The position numbers and the translations under genes are program-made. The notes beneath the pieces were generated by a model. The model was not told where the DNA came from. It saw only the letters and a list, made by a program, of their open reading frames with translations, and made no database searches. A DNA stretch of 20,735 bases, taken from JASFEQ01 sp050122535 (GTDB lineage Bacteria > Desulfobacterota > DSM-4660 > Desulfatiglandales > HGW-15). The stretch lies in NCBI GenBank assembly GCA_050122535.1, contig JASFIT010000026.1:1-20735 (forward strand), in the 5' to 3' direction. This document shows, in pieces, positions 6,692-14,191 of the stretch; the stretch's first letter is position 1; every line of letters begins with the position of its first letter.

Positions 6692-7732
6692 TTACAGGAC
6701 CTCCACTCGCACTTGCCCCGAAGGGACCGCATCATCACTTATCGTACCAACGACCCTTGCCCCGGTTTTCTCCTCAATCAGGCGAAGTCCCCCGTTTTTG
6801 TGACCCCTAACAAGTGGTATTTCCGCGGACGGCGCTCTGAGCCTAATCTGCTCGGCCACACCCCGTCTCGGGAGACAAGATGCTATCTTCTCTTGATGAA
6901 TCCCCGATCGGACAAGAAAACCAAAGGCACCATGCCAGGGACCTGCCACGATCGCATCACCTGCAAGCAGGTTTGGTGACGACATAAGCCCGATCCTGAT
7001 CACAGGGATTCCCTTCTGTTCCAAACGAACGCAACTCTCCTGACAGATCCTAACCGCCGCATCCAGTGAAAGCGGATGATATCTATTCTCCATGTACCAT
7101 GTGGCCAACTCCGTGCCCTTTATGACGAGGGTTGGATACAGACGGACCATATCCGGGCGCAGCTTTATAACTTCACCCACTGTCTTCATAAAAATCTCTT
7201 CTGAGTCCCCGGGGAGTCCCGGCATCAGTTGTATCCCCACTTTGAAACCATGCGCCTTCAGCAGATGAACAGATTCAACCGTATCTCGCGCCGTATGTCC
7301 TCGCCTCGAAAGTTCCAGCACGCCGTCATCCATGGATTGGGTCCCCAGTTCGACAGTGGCAACCCCTAGTCTTCTCATGAGATGAAGCTGCTCTTCCTGG
7401 ATTGAATCAGGACGTGTAGATACCCTTATGGATTTGAACAATCCTTCCCTTATAAAAGGAGCTGCGGCCTTCAGCATTTCCTTCATTCGGCCGACGGAGA
7501 GTCTCGTAAATGTTCCACCGTAAAAGGCAACCTCCGGCTCCCGGCTGGCATCAAACCCCTTTGAGTTCATTGCATCCTGGAGGGTGTGTTTTATGGTAGA
7601 TTCGTCAACTGGGTAGGTGGACTGAGAAGTTATCTTCTCTTGCTGGCAGTAGATACATCGATAGGGGCAGCCCTCATTGGGAATAAATATGGGTACGATT
7701 AAAGCTCTTTTTCTCGTTCCCCTGTCAAACAA
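6692..7732 (-). CDS. Elp3-like radical SAM protein
   Basis: A 346-residue radical SAM protein of the Elp3/YhcC-like group. The cluster motif C-x3-C-x2-C is at C22, C26 and C29 (EGCPYRCIYCQQ). AFYGGTFT, ELGTQSMDDGVL, GIQLMPGLPGDS and RLYPTLVIKGTEL follow in the family order. There is no acetyltransferase domain as in full Elp3, so it probably modifies an RNA or another substrate not yet known. The start is TTG (7730-7732), supported by a strong AAGGAGG at 7740-7746, seven bases upstream. This places the start 34 bases inside the end of rnc, so the two are translationally linked. Confidence 0.85.
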   Translation of the reverse strand: MFDRGTRKRALIVPIFIPNEGCPYRCIYCQQEKITSQSTYPVDESTIKHTLQDAMNSKGFDASREPEVAFYGGTFTRLSVGRMKEMLKAAAPFIREGLFKSIRVSTRPDSIQEEQLHLMRRLGVATVELGTQSMDDGVLELSRRGHTARDTVESVHLLKAHGFKVGIQLMPGLPGDSEEIFMKTVGEVIKLRPDMVRLYPTLVIKGTELATWYMENRYHPLSLDAAVRICQESCVRLEQKGIPVIRIGLMSSPNLLAGDAIVAGPWHGAFGFLVRSGIHQEKIASCLPRRGVAEQIRLRAPSAEIPLVRGHKNGGLRLIEEKTGARVVGTISDDAVPSGQVRVEVL

Positions 7733-8424
7733 GGAAGTGCCTCCTTGGCCGCCTTCTGCTCGGCCTCTTTTTTGCTTTTTCCTTTGGATTCAGCCACTAC
7801 CTTTCCGTCAAGACGCAAGGCCACTCTGAAGGTCTTGTCATGTGCCGGGCCGCTTTCCTCTACCAAAACATATTCGGGTCTGGTTTTGTACACGCCCTGT
7901 GTATATTCCTGGAGCTGGCTCTTGTAATCATTGGGCACCCTCCCCACATCAATCTTTCCTAGCAGGGGCAAGAATAATTTGTGCACGATTTCCTTTGTTT
8001 GGTCAAAGCCTGCGTCCAGGTACAGCGCGCCTAACAGGGCTTCCATGGTGTTAGCAAGAATAGAGGCTTTCTCCCTTCCACGGCTCATTTCCTCTCCCCT
8101 GCCCAACATGAGATACTCTCCCAAGTCCAACTCCCGAGCAATCCCCCAGAGCCCCTTCTCATTCACAACCGTTGCCCTATATTTTGACAGATCCCCCTCT
8201 TTTGAATCCTGGAAAAGCTCCATGAGGATGTCACTGATGGCAAGATCGAGCACCGCATCACCGAGGAACTCAAGCCGTTCATTATCCCTCAGATCGGAGT
8301 CGGAAAGCTCGTTCACATAAGAGGAATGTCGGAAGGCCTCTATGAGAAGCTCCGGTTGTCTGAACGTGTAACCCAGCTTTTTGCTCAACTCGTCAAGATC
8401 TTTTGTCGGGGATATAGCACTCAT
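7699..8424 (-). CDS. rnc: Ribonuclease III
   Basis: RNase III cleaves double-stranded RNA in rRNA processing and mRNA decay. From ATG 8422-8424 the protein has 241 residues: an endonuclease domain with signature NERLEFLGDAVL (48-59; catalytic E52 and D56) and second metal site ILANTMEALLGALYLD (E128), then a double-stranded-RNA-binding domain (about 166-234; DYKSQLQEYTQ, KSKKEAEQKAAKEAL). The position equal to E. coli D114 is N125, a substitution I believe occurs in other groups. A longer version starting at TTG 8466 adds 14 residues, but that TTG has no Shine-Dalgarno sequence. The chosen ATG has AAGGAAG just before it, closer than ideal, so the start is not certain. Confidence 0.95.
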   Translation of the reverse strand: MSAISPTKDLDELSKKLGYTFRQPELLIEAFRHSSYVNELSDSDLRDNERLEFLGDAVLDLAISDILMELFQDSKEGDLSKYRATVVNEKGLWGIARELDLGEYLMLGRGEEMSRGREKASILANTMEALLGALYLDAGFDQTKEIVHKLFLPLLGKIDVGRVPNDYKSQLQEYTQGVYKTRPEYVLVEESGPAHDKTFRVALRLDGKVVAESKGKSKKEAEQKAAKEALPCLTGEREKEL

Positions 8425-8507
8425 CTTCCTTAAAATTTGCCATGAAAAGCTCTCATGAGCAATCAATGCAATATAGGATTCGGCCGCATCTTAAGTCAAG
8501 AAGCACT

Positions 8508-8516
8508 ATTATAGCA
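8508..8516 (-). promoter_or_regulatory. Extended -10 promoter for the rnc operon (TGCTATAAT)
   Basis: Read on the - strand this is TGC-TATAAT, a perfect extended -10 element with no convincing -35. The predicted start is at about 8501, giving a leader of about 77 bases to the preferred rnc ATG. It lies in the 168-base divergent gap between rnc and pyrR. Confidence 0.55.
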
Positions 8517-8525
8517 ATTTTTCAT

Positions 8526-8552
8526 TTGATTTTTCTTGAGATTTGAGATAAT
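8526..8552 (+). promoter_or_regulatory. Possible pyrR promoter
   Basis: TTGATT at 8526-8531 and GATAAT at 8547-8552 are separated by 15 bases, a short spacing. It is the best match in the divergent gap upstream of pyrR but sits in A/T-rich DNA, so support is weak. Confidence 0.25.
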
Positions 8553-8592
8553 TATGAAATTTTTTCTGAAAAGCACCCTGATAAGGTAACCC

Positions 8593-9141
8593 ATGAAAAA
8601 GACGGTTATACTTTCAAAAGATGAGATCCATGAAAGCATCCAACGGATAGCCAGTGAGATCGTTGAAAGAAATGCATCCATGGAGGACGTGGTCCTGGTG
8701 GGCATAAGGACCGGAGGCGCCTTTCTTGCCCAACGCCTTCAGAAAGCATTGGCCATATTAAAGGATCCTGAACCCGCTTTGGGCATCCTCGACATAACCC
8801 TTTATCGCGACGATTGGACTCGGATCGGACCCACACCTATCGTGGGGAAAACAGAACTCCCCTCATCCATAGACAATAAGACGATTATTCTTGTAGATGA
8901 TGTCCTTTTCACAGGGAGAACGGTTCGGGCCGCTATGGACGCACTCATTGACTTTGGCCGCCCAAAGAAGATTGAATTGGCCATTCTGGTGGACAGAGGA
9001 GACGGTGATAGAGAATTGCCCATAAGGGCCAATTATGTGGGCAGGGTATGGTCTCTATCCCCCCATGAGACGGTTAACGTCTACCTTGAAGAGGCAGGCT
9101 TTGATGATCATGTAACAATTGAGAAGATGAGGGCTGCCTGA
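8593..9141 (+). CDS. pyrR: PyrR bifunctional pyrimidine regulator / uracil phosphoribosyltransferase
   Basis: A 182-residue PyrR-family protein, the usual length. PyrR binds pyr mRNA to control attenuation in many bacteria and has weak uracil phosphoribosyltransferase activity. Visible are VGIRTGGAFLAQRL (36-49), ITLYRDDWTRIG (68-79), the PRPP-binding signature IILVDDVLFTGRT (98-110), and LVDRGDGDRELPIRANYVG near the C terminus. ATG 8593 has AAGG at about 8583-8586. No pyrimidine gene or attenuator leader is visible nearby, so its regulatory target lies elsewhere. It is followed after 2 bases by the next gene. Confidence 0.95.
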   Translation: MKKTVILSKDEIHESIQRIASEIVERNASMEDVVLVGIRTGGAFLAQRLQKALAILKDPEPALGILDITLYRDDWTRIGPTPIVGKTELPSSIDNKTIILVDDVLFTGRTVRAAMDALIDFGRPKKIELAILVDRGDGDRELPIRANYVGRVWSLSPHETVNVYLEEAGFDDHVTIEKMRAA

Positions 9142-9143
9142 TA

Positions 9144-10337
9144 GTGGCTAAAAGGAAGAAGCCGAAAAAGAAAAAACCACATCCCCCCCCAATTCTGTCC
9201 CAGGAACAACAGACACAACTAACCACCCTTCTAAAAGACTTCAAAAACCTCAACAACTCCAATGTCCATGAGCAAATACCGAGTGCTGAGCTTGCGCAAG
9301 CTTTGGTTGAAAGCATTCCTGCCCAAGATCCTGACGCCATACCTGCCTTATTGGCAGTCAGAGAGGCCTTTCCTCAGAAAAACGTGCAGAAGGCCATCAA
9401 AAAAACTTTTTTCAAGTTCAAACAGAAGGGGATCTCTCACCCCGACTTGGAACCTGAAAAGGGTCCCCAAGTCCTTGCCAGTAAGGTAGTGGTGGCTGAC
9501 CCTTCAGCATTTTTGGGCCCCATTGATGGGACCGGCAGCCGGGGTGTTCTTCTCATCTTACCCCAAGTCCCCAAGGGCGTTGACGTGGGCATGGGTGCGG
9601 TCAGCGATGAACTGGGGTTCATCCAATTCTTTGTGGGAAGATACAGCAAAAAACAGTTGAAAGAGATCGAAGAGATCTTTTTTTCCAGTTTCGACCATGC
9701 GGTTGAAACGCCCATCTCCCATGCTGCCACCTTGTTAGAAAGGGCGTACAGTAAGAGCGAAGAAGGGCTAAACGACGCATCCAGAGGATATCTCCAGTTA
9801 AGGCCCTGGATTCTGGAAAATGTATCGCTTCTTGAACAGTCGGCGGTATACGATCTCATTCCCCTTGATAGCATTTCCAAAGGAAGCCTCACCAACTCAC
9901 AAATCGAGAAACTCCTTGCCCATGAACTGATGAAGACATGGATTATTGATCCGGACAGGATTAAACCTCTGTTAGAAGATATTCAAAAGGTGAAAGAGAG
10001 CCGTATCCTGGTGTCTGATGCACAAAAAACAGACCAGATAAACGAGGCAAAAAGAAAGAGCATTAGCCAGATCTATTCAGAAGACAAACGCCTGCTCATG
10101 AAATGGAGGTTGGAAGAGATGGCCTATTTCTTCTTCAAGTTGGAAGAAGAGGAGATTGGACGTATCTCACTGGCGGCCGCCCAGTCTCTTGATGAAAAGG
10201 ATTCTCCCTTGCTCATCAACCCCTTTCTGGAGGCTATCATGGAGCGCAGTCTAGTCTTTCATATGGGGGCGGCTCAAGAGGCACAGGAATCAGAGGGTGG
10301 GGCTGGTGACTCCTCCTCAAAGATTATTATTCCTTAA
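9144..10337 (+). CDS. Uncharacterised 397-residue protein co-transcribed with pyrR
   Basis: I do not recognise a family. GTG at 9144 starts 2 bases after the pyrR stop, so coupling with pyrR is likely; there is no separate Shine-Dalgarno sequence. The N terminus is very basic with a proline run (AKRKKPKKKKPHPPPIL), which suggests nucleic acid or ribosome contact. The middle has a plausible alpha/beta domain around FLGPIDGTGSRGVLLILPQV (residues about 119-140). The remainder is predicted helical, and the C-terminal tail is low complexity (AAQEAQESEGGAGDSSSK). No membrane segment, signal peptide or cysteine cluster is seen. The reading frame is long, its codon use is in line with its neighbours, and it is very probably real. 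Confidence 0.85.
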   Translation: MAKRKKPKKKKPHPPPILSQEQQTQLTTLLKDFKNLNNSNVHEQIPSAELAQALVESIPAQDPDAIPALLAVREAFPQKNVQKAIKKTFFKFKQKGISHPDLEPEKGPQVLASKVVVADPSAFLGPIDGTGSRGVLLILPQVPKGVDVGMGAVSDELGFIQFFVGRYSKKQLKEIEEIFFSSFDHAVETPISHAATLLERAYSKSEEGLNDASRGYLQLRPWILENVSLLEQSAVYDLIPLDSISKGSLTNSQIEKLLAHELMKTWIIDPDRIKPLLEDIQKVKESRILVSDAQKTDQINEAKRKSISQIYSEDKRLLMKWRLEEMAYFFFKLEEEEIGRISLAAAQSLDEKDSPLLINPFLEAIMERSLVFHMGAAQEAQESEGGAGDSSSKIIIP

Positions 10338-10423
10338 GTGGACCCAGCAGCCATATCCGCCCCCCATTGTCTCTGCTCTGCAGGGCTTCATTACGCTATC
10401 GCCTTCAGAGTGCCCAGAGTCTT

Positions 10424-10560
10424 CTAAAGTGCCTAAAATGCCTAAAGTGAATGAGATTTCTCTCAGTTTCAAAATAGACCTCGCCAAAGGCGAGCACTGT
10501 AGTCTCACATCTTTTTGTCACTTTAGGCACTTTAGCTCACTTTAGACACTTTAGTTCACT
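10424..10560. repeat. CTAAAGTG-type inverted repeat cluster
   Basis: The 318-base gap between the pyrR partner gene and the YjbQ gene holds no gene. CTAAAGTGCC/CTAAAGTGA units at 10424-10450 recur on the other strand at 10518-10560 (TCACTTTAGGCACTTTAG and further degenerate units). They can pair as a long imperfect cruciform. Two small hairpins sit in the loop: TGAGA-TTTC-TCTCA at 10452-10465 and CTCGCC-AAA-GGCGAG at 10480-10494. None has a T-run, so termination is not obvious. Confidence 0.7.
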
Positions 10561-10655
10561 GAAAACCTATTTTATTGGCAAAGGCTAACCAAGAATTTCT
10601 AACCTAGCCCAGAATGCCAAGTCTCAGACTTCAATCAAAATAATAGGAGGTCATC

Positions 10656-11045
10656 ATGCCCACAACCATCAGTGTGAAGACCCGTTCCCGTATCGAGATG
10701 GTGGATATCACGTCTTTGGTTCAGAAAGAAATATCCAAGTCCAAAACCTCGGATGGACGCTGCCTTGTCTATGTGCCCCATACCACCGCCGGAATAACCA
10801 TCAATGAGGGGGCTGATCCTGCTGTTTGCAAAGATATCATGGATAAGCTCAATGAACTGGTGCCGGCCAACGCGGGTTATCGTCATATGGAGGGAAATGC
10901 GGACAGCCACATCAAGGCTTCATTGATGGGAAGTTCGGTCTATGTAATGGTGGAAAACGGCCGCTTGGTGCTTGGAACCTGGCAAAAGATATTCTTCTGT
11001 GAATTCGATGGCCCCCGCTCCCGCAGAGTCTACTTCCAAATATGA
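10656..11045 (+). CDS. yjbQ: YjbQ / UPF0047 family protein
   Basis: A 129-residue, single-domain protein of the YjbQ (UPF0047, COG0432) family, full length. Characteristic segments are VYVPHTTAGITINEGADPAV (residues about 39-58), GYRHMEGNADSHIKASLMGSS (with conserved histidines of the proposed active site) and the end LGTWQKIFFCEFDGPRSRRV. Members have been reported with weak thiamin-phosphate synthase activity, but the physiological role is unsettled. The ATG is preceded by a good AGGAGG (about 10646-10651). It is monocistronic here, with repeat-filled gaps on both sides. Confidence 0.93.
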   Translation: MPTTISVKTRSRIEMVDITSLVQKEISKSKTSDGRCLVYVPHTTAGITINEGADPAVCKDIMDKLNELVPANAGYRHMEGNADSHIKASLMGSSVYVMVENGRLVLGTWQKIFFCEFDGPRSRRVYFQI

Positions 11046-11062
11046 AGAATCACCACCCGTTC

Positions 11063-11145
11063 CCCTTCGATGCTTCGACCTTGCTCAGCATCGACCCTGA
11101 GCTCACTGCTTCTGGTCTATGTCGAAGGGTCGACATGGCTCAGGG
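11063..11145 (-). repeat. Dispersed intergenic repeat, copy B (inverted relative to 2034-2101)
   Basis: The 40 bases at 11063-11102 are the exact reverse complement of 2062-2101. The block at 11122-11145 is a near match to the reverse complement of 2034-2057. A 19-base spacer separates the blocks. The element fills most of the 151-base gap between the YjbQ gene and the end of the ATP-grasp gene. Confidence 0.85.
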
Positions 11146-11196
11146 TCTCTAACGAGCGCTGCAAAGCAGGGCGAGTGGGTGGTTGGCCTAGTTTGA

Positions 11197-12054
11197 TTAC
11201 GAGAATGTGAGTGAACTGGGATCAAAGCCTCTTTCAGCCAGCCATTCTTGCAGGGCTTGGGAGAGGAGTTGATAAAACCGCATAGAACCTCCCAAACCCC
11301 GTCTGCCGAAGATATAATTAATCTCAAGAAATAGGGGTTGAGGATCAGGCTGGTTAACGTCGAAGACGAAATCGATGGCAGCCAGGTTGATACCGGTGGC
11401 AGCCACAAACCTTTCCGCCTCTGTCTTTCCTTTTGTCTGGAGATCAGGGTTCCACTCCCTATCAATCTCTGCCCCTCGACTTATGGTGGTTATCATCTGG
11501 CCCCTTTCTCGCGCCCGCTTCCAATAACTGATGGTCCTGCCCCCGATTATAACAACCCGCAGGACATTGCCTTCAGCGCGGATTAACTCTTGGGAAATGA
11601 ATCCCGAGCCGCCCGAGCCCTCCAAACGTTTCAGATCCTCTAGTGAAGCTTCCAACGCGCTTCTGTCTGTAATCGTATATATCCCTTCCGCCTCATGCGC
11701 CTGATCCCCCTTGATCAGGAAGGGCATCCGATGGGCGAAATCTCGCTCTCCTTCATAGGCCTCCTTGAATGTCCTTACTGAAGCCCACTGTTGCGTTTCG
11801 GGATGGGGGCACTTGTATTTCTTGAAGAGAAGACTCTGGCCGATTTTTCCAGGGTACTCGAACCGTGCATCATAGTTGGGGAAAATTTGGGCTGAAGAAC
11901 TTTTGCAGGCCCTGTAAAGCGCTGAATTACAATATTGGGGCAAGATGATAGCTTCTGCGGCATGAATATGGCGCAGATCGTGGGTATCCAGGGTCCCGTC
12001 ACCTAAAATAACCAGTGTATCGCCCAAGAAACAGGGATGGAAGGAGAGTATCAT
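11197..12054 (-). CDS. RimK-like ATP-grasp protein
   Basis: A 285-residue protein with the ATP-grasp layout. The N-terminal domain (MILSFHPCFLGDTLVILG onward) is followed by the ATP lysine region MPFLIKGDQAHEAEGIYTI, central FISQELIRAEGNVLRVVIIGGRTISYWKR, and the metal-binding strand LAAIDFVFDVNQ...PLFLEINYIFGRRGLGG, equivalent to the D...E.N motif of RimK/GshB enzymes. These enzymes join a carboxylate to an amine using ATP; the substrate here is unknown. The ATG is at 12052-12054 with only a weak GGGGA upstream. It stands alone on this strand, and no amino-group carrier or peptide gene lies next to it. Confidence 0.85.
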   Translation of the reverse strand: MILSFHPCFLGDTLVILGDGTLDTHDLRHIHAAEAIILPQYCNSALYRACKSSSAQIFPNYDARFEYPGKIGQSLLFKKYKCPHPETQQWASVRTFKEAYEGERDFAHRMPFLIKGDQAHEAEGIYTITDRSALEASLEDLKRLEGSGGSGFISQELIRAEGNVLRVVIIGGRTISYWKRARERGQMITTISRGAEIDREWNPDLQTKGKTEAERFVAATGINLAAIDFVFDVNQPDPQPLFLEINYIFGRRGLGGSMRFYQLLSQALQEWLAERGFDPSSLTFS

Positions 12055-12141
12055 GGCCGCTTTCCCCTCAGTTCAGGGGCAATCCCCAAATCCACCGTCA
12101 TATCGGTTCGCATCGCTGAAATCGGTAAGTTTTGGATGATT

Positions 12142-12289
12142 CCTGAGCACCAGCAAGGTATTAGATGCTAGGCGCCGAGGTGCGACAACTGAGGCCTATC
12201 GCGCAATACGCCGCAAGCCTGCCCCCGCGAAGGCGGGGGGAGGAGCGATCGAAGGCAACGCCGCAGATGATGCCTTGCTGGTACTCAGG
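12142..12289. repeat. Long cruciform-type intergenic element
   Basis: The 414-base gap 12055-12468 contains no gene. Its core is bounded by arms CCTGAGCACCAGCAAGG (12142-12158) and CCTTGCTGGTACTCAGG (12273-12289), complementary at 16 of 17 positions. The inner flanks also pair in part. The apex is a strong hairpin CCCCCGC-GAAG-GCGGGGG (12222-12239). The whole could fold as a stem of about 148 bases. It looks like a miniature mobile or dispersed structured repeat. No transposase or target duplication is evident. Confidence 0.65.
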
Positions 12290-12468
12290 AGATTTGACTT
12301 TATTTTCTTCAATAGTTATAGTTTTAAGATTGACCATACCGCATTGAGCCTATCGGGAAAACCATTAATTTGGGCATCCTTGACCAGCGTTCCAAGCGAA
12401 GCACGTGCGGAGACTCCATATGCGACCCGAAGGTGAGAATGCTTGTGTGAAAAAGAAGGAGAAGGAGA

Positions 12469-12714
12469 ATGCCTATCTTTGAATTCAGATGTCTCGAATG
12501 CGGAAACATATTTGAAAAATTATTTGTCGGTTCCAGCGAAAAAGTGGATCTAGAGTGTCCTGAATGCCCATCCAGCAACTTTGAGCGCGTAATTAGCAGG
12601 AGCAGTCACGTGACGGGAGTCGGCCCTGGGGGCAAGAAACCTAAAATCACTGAAAAATCTTGCGCGCCTGGGAGTAAATGCATGACCCTGGATCTCCCTG
12701 GACCAACAAAATAG
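12469..12714 (+). CDS. FmdB-family zinc-ribbon protein
   Basis: An 81-residue protein beginning MPIFEFRCLECG, the hallmark start of the FmdB (CxxC zinc ribbon) family. The two knuckles are C8-x2-C11 and CPEC (about 30-33), followed by the conserved RVISR. The C-terminal tail is disordered, with two further cysteines. The family is called a putative regulator of formamidase genes, but its function is largely untested. ATG 12469 has a strong AAGGAG Shine-Dalgarno sequence. The 119 bases after it up to the next gene are non-coding and pyrimidine rich at first. Confidence 0.9.
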   Translation: MPIFEFRCLECGNIFEKLFVGSSEKVDLECPECPSSNFERVISRSSHVTGVGPGGKKPKITEKSCAPGSKCMTLDLPGPTK

Positions 12715-12833
12715 TGCCACCTCCACCACCTTTCATTTTCCCTTCTTGATAATGTGAAATAATCTCAGGGAGTATTTTCATCCAATCAATATTTCTGAGA
12801 TAGACGTAGTGAATCCAGTTAGAGTTACCGCCC

Positions 12834-13091
12834 ATGAGAAATGAGCAAGATCTCCCCGACACGGTCCAGGAACTGAGCGACGAAGACCAGGAGCATATCA
12901 GAACACTTTTTCACGAAGAGGTGCTACCGAAACTCATGAAGCTGGGCGCCCGCTTGGGTATGCTTAGCTGCGAGTTTGCAGGGGAACAATTTAAGAATTG
13001 GATGATCCAGTTTAAGTCAGTGGGTGATGATTTTGAAATTGTTGACTTTGAATATGAGGAAGACGGAACTGGAATAGATCTAGATCTATAG
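12834..13091 (+). CDS. Small acidic protein of unknown function
   Basis: An 85-residue, strongly acidic protein. It has a predicted helix-rich N half (LSDEDQEHIRTLFHEEVLPKLMKLGARLG) and an acidic end (VDFEYEEDGTGIDLDL). I recognise no family. It is followed after 5 bases by the zinc-ribbon/HEAT gene in the same direction, which suggests an operon of three genes (this, HEAT and the 383-residue gene). There is no clear Shine-Dalgarno sequence before the ATG. The conserved-looking composition and tight spacing support a real gene. Confidence 0.7.
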   Translation: MRNEQDLPDTVQELSDEDQEHIRTLFHEEVLPKLMKLGARLGMLSCEFAGEQFKNWMIQFKSVGDDFEIVDFEYEEDGTGIDLDL

Positions 13092-13096
13092 GACCC

Positions 13097-14191
13097 ATGG
13101 TAAGTAGATTTTCAGGAAGAGAAATCATCGCAAAACCCACATGCCCCTTTTGTGGGATATCGATCGACAGGCCAAGGGAACTTGCCACACGGATGCCCAC
13201 TGAGATGCCCGTTGGGAAATGTTCTTGCGGTGCGGTCTATGCTTGCGACGTGACCGGTCATAATCTTGGTACTGCGCTGATTGAGGCCCTGGTATTAGGG
13301 TGTGATGGAGATTGGGATCTCGCATGGGATCTCCTCCCAGAAGAGGACTACATTGAAGCCCAGCTAAGGAACTATGATCTTGAGACCCATCTCGTGATAC
13401 AGGGAGGCGTCTATAAGGGTCGGCGTGTATCCGGGACCCTATATTTCGTCAGACTACACCAGGACATCCTTGAAGTGACTGGGGAAGGCGCCAAAAAGCA
13501 ACTGGATAGAGCCAGACCTGTTCCGCGGCCGTCGTACGGCAAAAAGAGTGACAGGAAATCGTTTTCTAAGAAGGACGTGGAGTTGTTAGTAAAGGACTAT
13601 AATCTGGAGCCCCTGCTAAGTATCGCAGCGCAGGACAAAAGGATCATCAGGGACTTACAGCGTCTTATTTATTCAGTGGATAAACGGCTGCGTTTGAGGG
13701 CTACAGATGTTCTGGGGAAGGTTTCTGGGGTGATTGCCGAGTATGATCCGGGAGCCATTTCCAAGCTTCTCCAGAGACTATTTACAGCCAGCGCTGATAC
13801 AGCCTCATCAAGCTGGGGATGTCTCGACGCCATTGGAGAAATCATCAGTAACAGCCCCGAGCATTTTGCTGGATATATGCCCCAATTGTATCAATTCGCA
13901 GGCGACAGGGCCCTGCTCCCAGAAGTTCTGCGGGCCCTGGGAAAGATCGGGGAAGTGAGACCTGATCTCATTCGAAAAACCACCTATCGTTTCATTCCAT
14001 TCCTCCAGGACCCCGACCCTGAGATTCGGGGTTATGCGACCATACTCCTTGGAAACTTGGGCGCACGCGAAGCAAAAGATGATCTCACAAGACTTGGAGA
14101 AGATTCTGAAGCCTTGGAAGTCTACAGGCATGGTCGACTAAAGAAACAGACCATAGGTCAATTGGCATCCGAAGCCCTTGAGAAGCTATGA
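13097..14191 (+). CDS. Zinc-ribbon plus HEAT-repeat protein (resembles the DVU0298-type family of sulfate reducers)
   Basis: A 364-residue protein. The N terminus has a zinc-ribbon-like pair of cysteine knuckles, CPFC (about 16-19) and CSCG (about 42-45). After a linker rich in lysine and arginine (about 140-160), residues 165-364 form helical repeats of HEAT type (KRLRLRATDVLGKVSGVI; ALLPEVLRALGKIGEV; DPDPEIRGYATILLGNLG). Such repeats usually mediate protein contacts. From memory, similar proteins are annotated in Desulfovibrio as the DVU0298 family, but I cannot check this. Its last 4 bases overlap the next start (ATGA), so the two products are probably made in balance. The role is unknown. 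Confidence 0.8.
   Translation: MVSRFSGREIIAKPTCPFCGISIDRPRELATRMPTEMPVGKCSCGAVYACDVTGHNLGTALIEALVLGCDGDWDLAWDLLPEEDYIEAQLRNYDLETHLVIQGGVYKGRRVSGTLYFVRLHQDILEVTGEGAKKQLDRARPVPRPSYGKKSDRKSFSKKDVELLVKDYNLEPLLSIAAQDKRIIRDLQRLIYSVDKRLRLRATDVLGKVSGVIAEYDPGAISKLLQRLFTASADTASSSWGCLDAIGEIISNSPEHFAGYMPQLYQFAGDRALLPEVLRALGKIGEVRPDLIRKTTYRFIPFLQDPDPEIRGYATILLGNLGAREAKDDLTRLGEDSEALEVYRHGRLKKQTIGQLASEALEKL

Noticed and set aside
8425..8466. Longer rnc start at TTG 8466
   Set aside because: Possible, but no Shine-Dalgarno sequence precedes it and the added 14 residues are not family-like; the ATG at 8424 is preferred with some doubt.
12142..12289. tRNA or known riboswitch
   Set aside because: No cloverleaf or riboswitch core could be recognised; the symmetry is that of a simple long inverted repeat.
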